Translations under genes and position numbers: made by a program | Notes under the pieces: generated by a model | Told to the model about the DNA's origin: nothing | The model's input: only the letters and a program-made list of their open reading frames with translations | Database searches by the model: none | Part shown: positions 1 to 9,491 of the stretch, in pieces | Layout: the number at the start of each line of letters is the position of its first letter | How positions within the stretch are numbered: position 1 is the first letter of the stretch | Assembly (NCBI GenBank): GCA_017654935.2 | Contig: CM065691.1 | Location: 30,165,654 to 30,229,653, forward strand | Source: Phymorhynchus buccinoides | Lineage: Eukaryota; Mollusca; Gastropoda; Neogastropoda; Raphitomidae | Direction of reading: 5' to 3' | Length of the DNA stretch: 64,000 bases

Positions 1-602
1 GTTTGCAAACAGGCCAATATGGAAAAAGAATAATTTTTTCTTGTCGCTGCATTATTTTTACCTTAAAAGAAGTCGTGACGGGTGTACAGAGGATTGAGCT
101 TCCTCGCTTTCAGTTTCAATCTGAAATTTTCATCTTTCAGACAGATCACTGATCGGCGGTGCGGAGATTACCGAGTTGAAAAGTTTTTTTGCTTTTTTTT
201 AACAGAATCAGTTGTCCGTTCGCTATTTAAGCCCACCGCAGGCTGATTCATCCAATGGCGGTAACAAGATGAATCCTTCTAGTGATTTTCTCAAAGGTTA
301 AAAAAAAAGTCTACTGTGCCAATTTTTTCCTGCATCCACAGCATTGATAAAATGGCGACATTTTGCCTCATTTTCTTACAAAAAGAGTGGCTTCCCTTGC
401 AAACTAGAAACGATCGACAAATGCTGAATCTAACATTAGTAACAATACTTTGCTTCACACGACCAACTTTATTAGGAACTCACTACTGTTTGCTTCAACG
501 CCATAAATTTATGCTTAAGTTAAGATGCTGCACACAATCTTTTTTATGGTTTTAAACTTTTTGAAAAACGGAGAAAAAAATGTCTGCTACTGCGCGAGCC
601 TG

Positions 603-612
603 TCTCGCGAGA
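603..612. promoter_or_regulatory. TCTCGCGAGA palindrome, candidate core-promoter element
   Basis: A perfect TCTCGCGAGA palindrome sits in a locally CpG-richer patch (about 588-650), followed by a CRE-like TGATGTCA and a GCCATT motif. In vertebrates this decamer is a CpG-promoter element bound by BANP. Its position about 1.4 kb upstream of the first coding exon fits a promoter for the gag/zinc-finger gene, but function in this organism is inference. Confidence 0.3.
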
Positions 613-962
613 TGATGTCATGGGAAGACGCCATTGCTAATGCGAAAATAGTTTCTGTTCGATTCAAATACCAGCATCATGAAAACCCAAATATTTGAGT
701 TTTTTTCTCATAAAAACATATAGTTTCTACAGGCAGCACTCCATTTTTGAATGCTTATTTTTCTGTAAATTAATCGACTTCAGTTGTGTCGAACTTTCAA
801 TTATCTTGATTCTTGGAAGAAAATTGTCACAAAATGTCTCCTCAGCCTTGTAGAAATAGACCAATGTTTCAATAAATCGCACCAATTATTGACAGAAAAC
901 GTAATAGATCTTTACAGCAAGTTAACTATTTTTCTCTCATTTTATAACAACTACTCTGTTTG

Positions 963-1068
963 TGTGTCTCTCTCTTCTCTCTTTCTCGGTCTGTCCCTCT
1001 GTCTGGCTCTCTGTGTCTCCATCTCTGTCTTTCTCTGTCTGTCTGTCTATGTCTATGTCTGTCTCTTT

Positions 1069-1101
<33 letters not shown>

Positions 1102-1128
1102 TCTCTCTCTCTTTCTCTTTCTCTCTCT
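963..1128 (+). repeat. (CT)n / CTGT-rich microsatellite
   Basis: Imperfect CT, TTTCTC and CTGT repeats. Long serine/leucine-rich open frames over this tract are low-complexity artefacts, not genes. Confidence 0.9.
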
Positions 1129-1606
1129 ATCATTATAAGTGTGGGTGTGAGTGTGATTTGTTAATACTAATAGTGTGGCCTGGGCGTCTTTAAGTGTCCA
1201 TCAGTGTGAGTGTTTCAAGTTGGTTGCGAAAGTGTACTGTAGATTATGTCATTCATTATTTGGGCGTGAGTGAGAAATTGACTGAGGGATCTCCCTGAAT
1301 GATCAGGGATCATTGTTGGTCAATGTTTGATGTATACTTTTTGTTCTTTTGTACACAATTTCGGTGTTGCCAGATTTATTCAAATATCTCAAGATATTTA
1401 TAATAATTTTAAATGTGAAGATTTTTTTTGAGTTTTAGCAGAATTGTCAACACCCTGAAATTATGTGGGTTACAGTGTCCACCAATAACGGTTGTGTTTG
1501 TACTATTGTAGTATTTTTTGTACTCATTGTTCTAAATCTTTTTGTTTCAAACATGTCTGATGCAATGTCTGACTAGTATAAATATAACATGAGTTGGTTT
1601 GACATT

Positions 1607-1830
1607 TTAACCCTTTCACCGCCAGCCATATTTCAGCCAAAAATGTCCATTAAATTTACCTTGGTAGAGAACAAAATCCATCTGCAGTATTGGGGATTCT
1701 TCTGTGACATATATATATATATATAAAATAAGGTCTATCCTTACTTCCCAAAACTAAGAGAATAGGCTGTTTGGATAATATACCCCAATTGATGCCTTTT
1801 GGTGTGCGACTTTGGCGGTGAAAGGGTTAA
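1607..1830. mobile_element. piggyBac-like MITE, TTAA-flanked (copy 1)
   Basis: A 224-bp element bounded on both sides by TTAA, with terminal inverted repeats CCCTTTCACCGCCA and TGGCGGTGAAAGGG. A TTAA target duplication plus a CCC start is the hallmark of piggyBac transposons. The element has no coding capacity. Related copies lie at 4607, 8899, 23432, 24032 and 41529. This copy is in the opposite orientation to the one at 4607. Confidence 0.85.
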
Positions 1831-2044
1831 TAAATTATGGGACAATTTATTGTTTTGTGTCCATTGTGTAACCCACATCATTTCCACTACTCTGTTACTT
1901 AGGAAAACTGGTAAAAGCCACGTCTTCTCAACATTTGTATCATGCCAAGGGATGTTTGGCACATTTCTTTACACTTTGAATTTCTGCATAGCATGTCCTG
2001 AAAGTGTGTCCAGTATTGTATAACTGCACATATTCATGTTTCAG

Positions 2045-2622
2045 CATTTAGCTGCAAAGATGTCTTCAGCATCTTCGCAGTGGCGAAAACGTGTGAAGGA
2101 AGAAGACCCTGAGAGATACGCAGAATATTTAGAGAAAGAAAAGGAGCGAAGTAAACGATACCGCCAGTGCAAGATGTACAGTGGAATGCAGCAAGCAGCA
2201 GATCACTCTGAGGACAATTTCTTCATTGACAATAATTTTTTGGGAAAGATCAATGAAACTTATGAAAGATATATGTTCAACACTCGAAAGCAGAAGGCTC
2301 ATGAGACCATGGATGACTACATTTCTGCTCTATGCTCTCTTTCTTCAACCTGTAATTTCTGTGATTGCTTGAAAGACAGTCTGTTAAGAGACAGAATTGT
2401 GTTAGGCATCAAAGACAGCTCTACCAGAAAGCGACTGTTACAAGAAGCTGATCTGAATCTGGAGACCTGCATCGCCATGTGTCGTGCTGCTGAAGCTACT
2501 TCTCCATCTCAGCCAGCGAAAACTGTGACATGGACTGAGGACACTACGGCAGTTCAAGGTGGTTCTGTATCATCTGGGGATCAGAAGCCAGGCAAGAAGC
2601 AGGATTTCTCCATGAGTTTGAG
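2045..2622 (+). CDS. exon A: basic N-terminal motif fused to Ty3/gypsy Gag-like domain
   Basis: A coding exon whose likely start is the ATG at 2060 (context gcaaagATG), behind an acceptor (tttcag) at 2043-2044. It ends at the donor AG|GTGAGA at 2622 with two bases of a codon left over. It encodes about 188 residues. Residues 8-38 are a basic WRKR...DPERYAEYLEKEKERSKRYR segment. Residues about 67-146 resemble Ty3/gypsy Gag (RYMFNTRKQ..HETMDDYI, STCNFCDCLKDSLLRDRI, LGIKDSSTRKRLL, C.AMCRAAEAT). No zinc knuckle, protease or reverse transcriptase follows, and the frame is closed only by a splice donor, which argues for a host exon that captured Gag rather than a transposon ORF. It splices in phase to exon B at 3888. 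The Gag relation is recognised from family pattern, not from a search. The role is unknown; by analogy with Gag-derived SCAN domains it could mediate self-association. Confidence 0.7.
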
Positions 2623-3112
2623 GTGAGACAATAAGTAGTACTAGTTTACTTTTCTTCATAAACAGTGAGTATGCAGATGTTTCTTTTGGGGGAAGGGGGG
2701 TGGTGTAGGAGTTGTTAAATGTTTTTTTGGGGGAGGGGTGGGTGCATTATTTTCTTGTTCAGAGTGTGTGTGTGTTAAGAGTTGAGAGATACCTGATGAA
2801 GGCGACTGATTAAAGGGGAAAAGAAGAAGATACTTCTCGTTTCTCTCAGCATTTGGCATTTGGCATGTTGATGGCTCTGACCTTTGAGGAAGGGGGATGG
2901 GGTCCAAGAGTAAAGACACTAGACAGGCTCATTAAAAGGACTGGCTGCCCAGATAATCAGATTTTTAAAAAAGGTGGGTAGGGGTGGTGTGTTGGGGGGT
3001 AGAAGAGGGTAACAGGCAAAAGTGGTTTGGGTGCAGGGGGCGAAGAAAGGGCAAGGACTGAAGGAGGGAGGCTGATGAGTGATGTAACTGCGTCAGTGGA
3101 ATACATAGCCCT
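2623..3112. other. intron, G-rich, no gene
   Basis: Start of the intron between exons A and B. It contains G-rich runs but no recognisable coding or mobile sequence. Confidence 0.6.
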
Positions 3113-3298
3113 GGGACGGTATTCATGTCGAGATAGCATGAGACTTAGCATGATGCTAACTTAGAAGCTCTTCCAATGTCCTATATGATTTAATAGGACT
3201 TTTGGAAGAGCTTCTAAGTTAGCATCATGCTAAGTCGAGATAGCATGAGACTTAGCATGATGCTAAGTCTCATGCTATCTCGACATGAATACCGTCCC
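3113..3298. mobile_element. palindromic MITE-like element
   Basis: A nearly complete inverted repeat of about 186 bp. It starts GGGACGGTATTCATGTCGAG, ends with the reverse complement, and is built from repeated AGCATGAGACTTAGCATGATG-like blocks (each written here in part). It can fold into one long hairpin. The outer end of the giant inverted repeat falls inside this element, and its mirror at 43116-43270 abuts the first N gap. Confidence 0.7.
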
Positions 3299-3624
3299 TG
3301 GAAAAGAAAACTTCTTATATGTATGTAGGTTTTTTTATATTTTTATAAATAATTAAATAGGCTATTGCTGTGTATTGGTAGACATTATACTTAGAGTTAA
3401 ACTTTAAAATTATGACTGTGCATACTGTGGAAAAAAGAGGCAATGATTGAATCAGTAGACCCTAACGTGTTGGGCACACAGGAAATAAAAGTTTCTTACA
3501 ACAAACCAGGAAAATCTCTTTGTGCAAAACTGATGAAAAACTATTACCATCACATCCCTTTAAACTCATTCCCTCTTCACTTTCTTTGGTGCTTCCCCTT
3601 TAATTACTCACCACCAGCAAATCT

Positions 3625-3645
3625 CCCCCCCCCCCCCCCCCCCCC
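3625..3645 (+). repeat. poly-C tract
   Basis: About 21 consecutive C residues inside intron 1. The mirror copy near 42730 is an interrupted poly-G of different length. Confidence 0.95.
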
Positions 3646-3887
3646 TCCTGTACTAAACTGTAATCAGTGCCCGTTTCTGCTACCCCTTCTCACTGCTACT
3701 CCAACCAACTGAACTGTGCTCACCCGAAACCAACTACAAAAACCGCAACCAAATCTTCTCAAGCCACACCAGAAGAAGAGTCTATGACTCGAAACGTCTT
3801 GTGTTTCCCTCTCCCAGGTAGCTTTCCTCACCTTGTTATTTTTTGACCTATTGCCATCACAGTTCCCTGTGTGTTGTGTGATTTTAG

Positions 3888-4006
3888 ACGCTGTGACCCA
3901 ATGGCGTCCCCTGATGAAGTAGAGATGCCAGAGGTCAACTTTAACACAGAGTTGGACGATTCTGACGACTCAGCACTTCAGTGGACTACAGAGCACCAGA
4001 GTTCAG
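3888..4006 (+). CDS. exon B: short acidic linker exon
   Basis: An internal exon of 119 bp between acceptor gattttag (ends 3887) and donor CAG|GTCAGT (intron from 4007). Joined to exon A, the codon split as AG|A gives Arg and the frame stays open: CDPMASPDEVEMPEV then an acidic stretch TELDDSDDSALQW. It leaves one base (G) of a codon for the next exon. No domain is recognised; the acidity is typical of linkers between N-terminal modules and zinc fingers. The mirror copy at 42372-42491 has indels and no open frame. Direct joining to the zinc-finger exon requires the acceptor at 9490-9491; with the stronger-looking acceptor at 9477-9478 the frame would close. Confidence 0.6.
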
Positions 4007-4121
4007 GTCAGTGGCACTTGGACTGTCTTCAACAGACATCATGGTGTAATGGGGAACAGTGTGTGCACTGTAGGACATCTACCAGAGTTTAAAAACTGAG
4101 GGATAAACTCACTAAGTAGTA

Positions 4122-4292
4122 CAGTGGAACCTCTCTTATAAGACCCTAAAAAAATCATCCAAAATGAGGTCTTATAAGGGATGGGTATTATAAGGGAGGT
4201 AATTTTAATACTTTCAAAGAAGGGCAATGTCTTATGTGGGACTGGGAGGGAGTCTTATAATGGGAGGTCTGATAATAAGGGAGGTTCCACTG
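4122..4292. mobile_element. pogo/Tc1-type MITE with TA target duplication (copy 1)
   Basis: A 171-bp palindromic element starting CAGTGGAACCTCTCTTATAA, ending in its inverted repeat and flanked by TA on both sides. Non-coding. Same family as the elements at 5263 and 5988; mirrored copies lie near 40213, 40952 and 42090 in the right arm. Confidence 0.85.
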
Positions 4293-4606
4293 TAATACAT
4301 CATTAATCTCACATTGTCATTGTTAATTTTAACACGTTAACTCATTCTGCCCTAGTGCAATTACCAGCACCTGCGCCCGATAAATTGTCGGGCAGAGACC
4401 TCCATTTACTTTCCCTTTCAAACTAAAAACTATTAATGAGTAAAATTTCGCTTTTTCTTAAGCTATTTTCATAAGAACAATCACTAAACTATTTGCTCGA
4501 TTTTATATTATCTCGCTAGCATTTCATTGTCTGTTTTTGTAAGATTTTTCTAGTAAGAACAGGCTGGGAGAGTTGCCCGCAGGTCAAATGGACAGAGGTC
4601 AAAGGG

Positions 4607-4854
4607 TTAACCCTTTCACCGCCAAAGTCGCATTTTAGCACCACAGTGATTTAACACTTATGTCACTAAAAGACATCAAATTGGGGTCTATTATCCAAAT
4701 ACCCTATTGTCTTAGTTTTGGGAAGTAAGGATAGACCTTATTTTATATATATGTCACAGAAGAATCCCCAATACTGCAGATGGATTTTGTTCTCTACCCA
4801 GGTAAATTTAATGGAAATGTTTGGCTGAAATACGGCTGGCGGTGAAAGGGTTAA
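4607..4854. mobile_element. piggyBac-like MITE, TTAA-flanked (copy 2)
   Basis: A 248-bp element with TTAA at both ends and TIRs CCCTTTCACCGCCA / TGGCGGTGAAAGGG (one mismatch). It is internally collinear with the copy at 1607 in reverse orientation. Confidence 0.85.
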
Positions 4855-5262
4855 AATAGTTCAACTTTTTCTTAAAACTGGAAGTAGAGTGAAAATTAAT
4901 CTTGCATTTTGCCTTTTTTGTTCCACATGAATGAAACTTTACACTGTAGTTAGTAATTTGAAACGAAGAAGTTTAGGACTTTAGCTCTTGATTTCAATGT
5001 TAACTTTATCATGAAAGAAGTTGGTAAAGTGTGTTTTGATGTCCAGAGTAAAACAGTTGATAATGGTGTGTTGCAGGTTTTCCCAGGGACAGGACTGGAC
5101 ATAAAGTGAGTACTGTCATCGTCTCCTGTGTTTTTACAGTCACTGTTATTATGTGCTTTTTGTACGTTGTAGCATGGATGAAACCACAAGGCAGGAAAAG
5201 CCTGACTTTGGCTTTGTTAATTTTCAGGAAATTCTGAATTTGCAGTACTTTAATGAAGAATA

Positions 5263-5432
5263 CAGTGGAACCTCCCTTATAAGACCTCCCATTATAAGAC
5301 TCCCTCCCATATAAGACCTACTTCTATGAGACATTGCCCTTTGTAAGTATTAAAATTACCTGCCTTACAAGACCCCTCCCTTATAAGACCTCATTTTGGA
5401 TGATTTTTGAAGGTCTTATAGAGGTTCCACTG
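5263..5432. mobile_element. pogo/Tc1-type MITE (copy 2)
   Basis: A 170-bp element of the CAGTGGAACCTCCCTTATAA family, flanked by TA dinucleotides and non-coding. Confidence 0.85.
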
Positions 5433-5685
5433 TATTTTCACAGGAGTGAGAAACAAAATTGTTTTATTGTTTAAGAAAAAATGAAAGTGCTTCTAAATAC
5501 TATTATTATGTCATAAGAAAAAAAAGTGTACAAAAAGAACCTTCAGCTTCAGGGGGGTTCGCCCCACTGACCCCCACAAATGACTCCACCCCTTGATCTC
5601 ACCAAGTCAGAACCCAGGTCTTCCTGCTTTTCATTTTGTCCAGGTTTCACCCTTGTTGTAGTCAAGACAGATTGTTTGATGGCTG

Positions 5686-6250
5686 TAATCCTAATAGTAG
5701 TCGAGGGAAAACCGTGACAGTCAATACAGTTTAGTCTTTGGTGCATGACCATGACCGTCAGACTAGGAGGCATGGGCACTGACTATAATCCTAATAGTAG
5801 TCGAGGGAAAATCGTGACAGTCAGTACAGTTTAGTCTTTGGTGCATGACCGTGACCGTCAAACTAGGAGGCATGGGCACTGACTATAATCCTAATAGTAG
5901 TCAAGAGAAAATCGTGACAGTTTAGTCTTTGGTGCATGACCATGACCGTCAAACTAGGAGGCATGGGCACTAACTATAATCCTAATACAGTGGAACCTCC
6001 CTTATAAGACCTTCAATAATCATCCCAAATGAGGTCTTATAAGGGAGGGGTCTTATAAGGGGGGTAATTTGAATACTTACAAAGAAGGGCAATGTCTTGG
6101 AGAAGTAGGTCTTATGTGGGAGGGAGTCTTATAATGGGAGGTCTTATAAGGGAGGTTCCACTGTAGTAGTCAAGGGAAAATCGTGACAGTCGGTACAGTT
6201 TAGTCTTTGGTCAATGACTGTGACCGTTAAACTAGGAGGCATGGGCACTG
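5686..6250 (+). repeat. ~100-bp tandem repeat, four units, one split by a MITE
   Basis: Units begin ATCCTAATAGTAGTC and end GGAGGCATGGGCACT. Units start near 5688, 5788, 5887 and 5979. The third is shortened and the fourth is interrupted by the TA-flanked MITE at 5988-6163. It lies in the large intron before the zinc-finger exon. Confidence 0.9.
5988..6163. mobile_element. pogo/Tc1-type MITE inserted in a tandem repeat (copy 3)
   Basis: A 176-bp element, CAGTGGAACCTCCC...GGGAGGTTCCACTG. It splits one repeat unit exactly at a TA: neighbouring units read CCTAATAGTAGTC, while here TA is duplicated on both sides of the element (5986-5987 and 6164-6165). This gives a direct empty-site comparison for the family. 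Confidence 0.93.
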
Positions 6251-6471
6251 AGTCTGTGCTGCAGCCAAGGGGATTAGTTGGCTTTTTTGGGAACTTCCCC
6301 AGTGCCAGAGGTCTTTAACTTAGTCCATTTGGTCAAGAGAGTGGAGATGTTCCTTAGGCAAGGCTTTCCAACAACAAAAGAACCATCCCGGCTCTCCAGA
6401 ATAACTGTTGCCTCCTCTGCTGTCTAGGAGTCATGGTCAGACTTGACGACTGGCCGGAGAGAGCCCGCATG

Positions 6472-6514
6472 CACACACACAGACACACACACACACACGC
6501 GCACACGCACACGC

Positions 6515-6549
<35 letters not shown>
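6472..6549 (+). repeat. (CA)n microsatellite
   Basis: CA repeat with scattered CG steps. Confidence 0.95.
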
Positions 6550-6550
<1 letters not shown>

Positions 6551-6674
6551 GACTAAGGTGTATGCAGAAACATCAGACAACTGCGCACAAAATCAGCATG
6601 AACAGGCTTAGTCAAAAGTGACATGTGCAAAAGTTAATGACAATGTAAACAAACAACAGGAATGAGTGCACCCT

Positions 6675-6676
<2 letters not shown>

Positions 6677-6717
<41 letters not shown>

Positions 6718-6750
6718 GCTCTCTCTCTCTCCTTTCTCTCTCTTTCTCGT
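6677..6750 (+). repeat. (CT)n microsatellite
   Basis: CT repeat following a short poly-C run. Mirrored as GA near 39610-39690. Confidence 0.95.
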
Positions 6751-6997
6751 ATGCACATGCTACAGAATTCCTAAAATTATAATATCATTTAAGCAAAGCA
6801 CTTTTTTTAACCTGAATATAAACATTCATAAGCATGGAAAATGAAAAAAGTGAACAAAGCCTATCACTGTAAAAAGAAAAAAATACATTGAAATGCAAAA
6901 ATACTACCGTTATATAGATTATAATAATACTCAATTTGAAGGATAATTATTAATTTAGATCAAAGAATGAAATAGTGAGGCCAAGAGAGGAGATGAC

Positions 6998-7230
6998 GAA
7001 ATGAACAAAGGGTAATTACTCTCTTTTTCTAATTAACTCCCCTCCACCAAAGTTGATTACGATACCATTCACCTAGCAGTGCGTGGGTCAGAACCAAAGT
7101 TCTGACCCACGCACTGCTAGGTGAATGTTTGGTTCTGACCCACGCACTGCTAGGTGAATGGTATCGTAATCAACTTTGGTGGAGGGGAGTTAATTAGAAA
7201 AAGAGAGTAATTACCCTTTGTTCAATTTCG
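6998..7230. mobile_element. palindromic MITE-like element
   Basis: A long inverted repeat whose ends read GAACAAAGGGTAATTACTC and its complement. Both arms contain CTCCACCAAAGTTGATTACG. The inner block CACCTAGCAGTGCGTGGGTC occurs once on the left and twice, inverted, on the right. A related, longer element with the same ends lies at about 15609-16110. Non-coding. Confidence 0.75.
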
Positions 7231-7277
7231 TAATTTAGATCAGTAAATCGCACATCAACATATTTTTGCAATCTCTA

Positions 7278-7336
7278 CACACGCACGCACGCACGCACAC
7301 ACACACGCACACACACATGCACGCACGCACACAACA
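7278..7336 (+). repeat. (CA/CG)n microsatellite
   Basis: Alternating CACG and CACA repeats, a purine-pyrimidine tract able to adopt Z-DNA. Confidence 0.9.
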
Positions 7337-7379
7337 CTGCAAGCTTCAGCATAATAAGACCTGATTTCAAACATTTAGG

Positions 7380-8216
7380 TCAGCACGGCACTTTTGCCAC
7401 ACCCTGAATGACCCAATTATGGCACCGATGCTCAGATATCTCGCCAACCACTTCGCAGTGTAGGACCTGACACCAATCAATTGCAAGCTGGGAAGCTTTC
7501 CTTGATGTACATTGCCCAAGCTGCCTTGCATTGATTCTGATGTCTTCTCCTCCCACGCCAATAGACCTGACATCACCATCATTGATCGCGGTAGCCATGT
7601 ACATTGCCCAAGCTGCCTTGCATTGATTCTGATGTCTTCTCCTCCCACGCCAATAGACCTGACATCACCATCATTGATCGCGGTAGCCAGGAGGCCTTTC
7701 TCTTTGAAGTGGCCGTCCCCTCTGATGCCTTTATTGATACAGTAACACGCTACAGTGCCAAATTTGACAAGTACTGCCCACATGGAATTAAGCTCTTTTC
7801 CTGCAGAATTGTGGTGCTTGTCTTTTTTTGTGCACTTTAGCATCAATAAAGGCATCAAAGGGGACTGCCACTTCAACGAGAAAGGCCTCCCAGCTACTGC
7901 GATCAATGATGGTGATGTCAGGTCTATTGGCGTGGGAGGCGAAGACATCAGAGTCGATGCCAAACATGCGGGTTGTCAGGGGGGTGTCCTTAATGAACTG
8001 CGCTGTGTCTGATGGAGGGATATGTGTAGCAACCACCTCAACAATGCGGTTGTGTCTTGCTTGATACATGCCCTGGTGTTTTGTGCAACCAATGAGCACA
8101 TGAGACAGTTTCAGTTGGGTGGTTGCAGAGACTACATCCCCTGCTGCACTTGTGAGGATAATAGAGTGCCATGAGGCTATTGCATTGCAGCAGTTGGAAC
8201 CTCCCTCACACAACAA
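7380..8216. mobile_element. foldback fragment of a LINE C-terminal (endonuclease-like) region
   Basis: Two oppositely oriented pieces of the same coding sequence meet near 7800. On the + strand (7512-7820) one reads DSDVFSSHANRPDITIIDRGS followed by EAFLFEVAVPSDAFID and KFDKYCPHG (broken into short segments). On the - strand (8216-7800) one reads SDVFASHANRPDITIIDR then EAFLVEVAVPFDAFIDA. The RPDI...(V/F)EVAVP pattern followed by a K.DKY segment resembles the C-terminal region of R2/NeSL-like non-LTR retrotransposons, which carry a restriction-like endonuclease. In addition a 92-bp block is duplicated in tandem (7506-7597 and 7598-7689). No intact ORF exists. Family assignment is from pattern only. 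Confidence 0.55.
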
Positions 8217-8331
8217 AACTAACCATCCTGTCTTTTAACTTTGCATTCTGTAAAGATGCACTGGTCGATACATGATCAATTTGTTGACTTTCTCTCACTA
8301 TCGTTTGTCTATATACTATTATACCACACAT

Positions 8332-8373
<42 letters not shown>
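8332..8373 (+). repeat. (CA)n microsatellite
   Basis: About 20 CA repeats. Confidence 0.95.
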
Positions 8374-8376
<3 letters not shown>

Positions 8377-8664
8377 TGATTTTTAACTCTGTGTGTTTCC
8401 CACCCTTGTCCGACTTCCAAGTGTATAACAAAACTGAACTAAGTTGCACAAGAATTATACTATGGCAGAGCACCAGTAAATGTTTAAAGCAAATATTAGT
8501 AGCAAAGTCTATGCAACCATTGTGTTTATGCATACCTTTGCAACATTACAAAGCATGCTTTCTTCTTCTTCCAGTGGTGTCCACCTGCCGTTTATTGGCA
8601 ATTATTGACATATACAGGGGTTCAAAGACAAAGATGTGCAGCATGGGATGTGATAGGATTTGAA

Positions 8665-9180
8665 AAAGATATTAGGTAATACTAATAGATTACTAATAGA
8701 TAATTTGTTGCTTAAAATGATATTTAAAAGCTATGAAGACAGGAATTTGGCTGGGTGTTTTATAAGTTGAGATAGATATTTTATTAGATAAGCGTTTGTT
8801 GTATAGAATGACATTTAAAAGATATGAAGAGGAATTTGACTGGGTATTTTATAAGTTGAGATAGGTATTAGATAAGTGTTTGTTGTTTAGAATAACATTT
8901 AACCCTATCACAGCCAATGTCGCATTTTAGCACCACGATGATTTAACACCCATGTCACGAAAAGGCCTCAAACCAGGGTCTGTTATCCAAAGAGCCTATT
9001 TTCATAATTTGGGGAGGTATGGATAGGCCTTATTTTATACATGTCATAGAGGAATCCCCACTATTGCAGACAATTTTTTTTTCTCTAGACACGTAAGTTT
9101 AATGGAAAATTTGGGCTGAAAAATGGTTGGCGGCGAAAGGGTTAAAAAATATGAAGAGAGGAATTTGGTTGGGTATTTTG
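8665..9180 (+). repeat. ~110-bp tandem repeat, three units
   Basis: Units contain AATGACATTTAAAAGATATG then GGAATTTGACTGGGTATTTT (partial motifs). The third unit carries the piggyBac-like MITE at 8899-9145. In the right arm only a hybrid of units 2/3 remains (near 37760-37870) and the MITE is missing. Confidence 0.85.
8899..9145. mobile_element. piggyBac-like MITE in a tandem repeat (copy 3)
   Basis: A 247-bp copy with TTAA at 8899-8902 and 9142-9145. Sister repeat units show the empty site ACATTTAAAAGATATG with a single TTAA, confirming a TTAA duplication. TIRs are slightly diverged (CCCTATCACAGCCA at the left end). Confidence 0.92.
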
Positions 9181-9491
9181 TAGGCTTGAACTTCAAGTGC
9201 GTGGGTGAGGGTTGAATAAAATGTTAGTGAAATATAAGATAGAAGAAGAAGTAAGTCATACCGTTTAGTGCCCCGGTTCAACCAGGGACACCTGGTTATC
9301 ACACGCACAGATCTGTTTATTGTCAGGGAAGTTTGTGCATGACTTTTTCAGACCCCCTCCCCCCAAAAAACTGCATAAAATACTAAGGCTAAGTGTCGAG
9401 TGTTAGGCATTGAAAATCTACGAAGATGATGACTGAAAAGAAAATCTTACTTTTTGTTGTGCATTTCTGTTTTCACAGAAGCTGGAACCAG

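Larger units (their letters stand above)
1..1606. other. upstream region, no gene seen
   Basis: I see no convincing coding exon here. Open frames are short and do not resemble known families. The stretch holds a pyrimidine-rich microsatellite at about 963-1128 and a candidate promoter motif at 603-612. It may contain the first, non-coding exon of the gene whose next exon begins at 2045, but no boundary can be fixed from sequence alone. Confidence 0.5.

Noticed and set aside
960..1193. Serine/leucine-rich open frames over CT repeats (also at 19651, 22570, 24713, 56706 and 56956)
   Set aside because: They arise from microsatellites, are open in several frames at once and have no domain. Only the part after 57271 belongs to a real exon.
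7367..7963. 198-codon minus-strand open frame as a gene
   Set aside because: It runs antisense through one half of the foldback LINE fragment and joins unrelated frames. The recognisable protein words lie in other frames.
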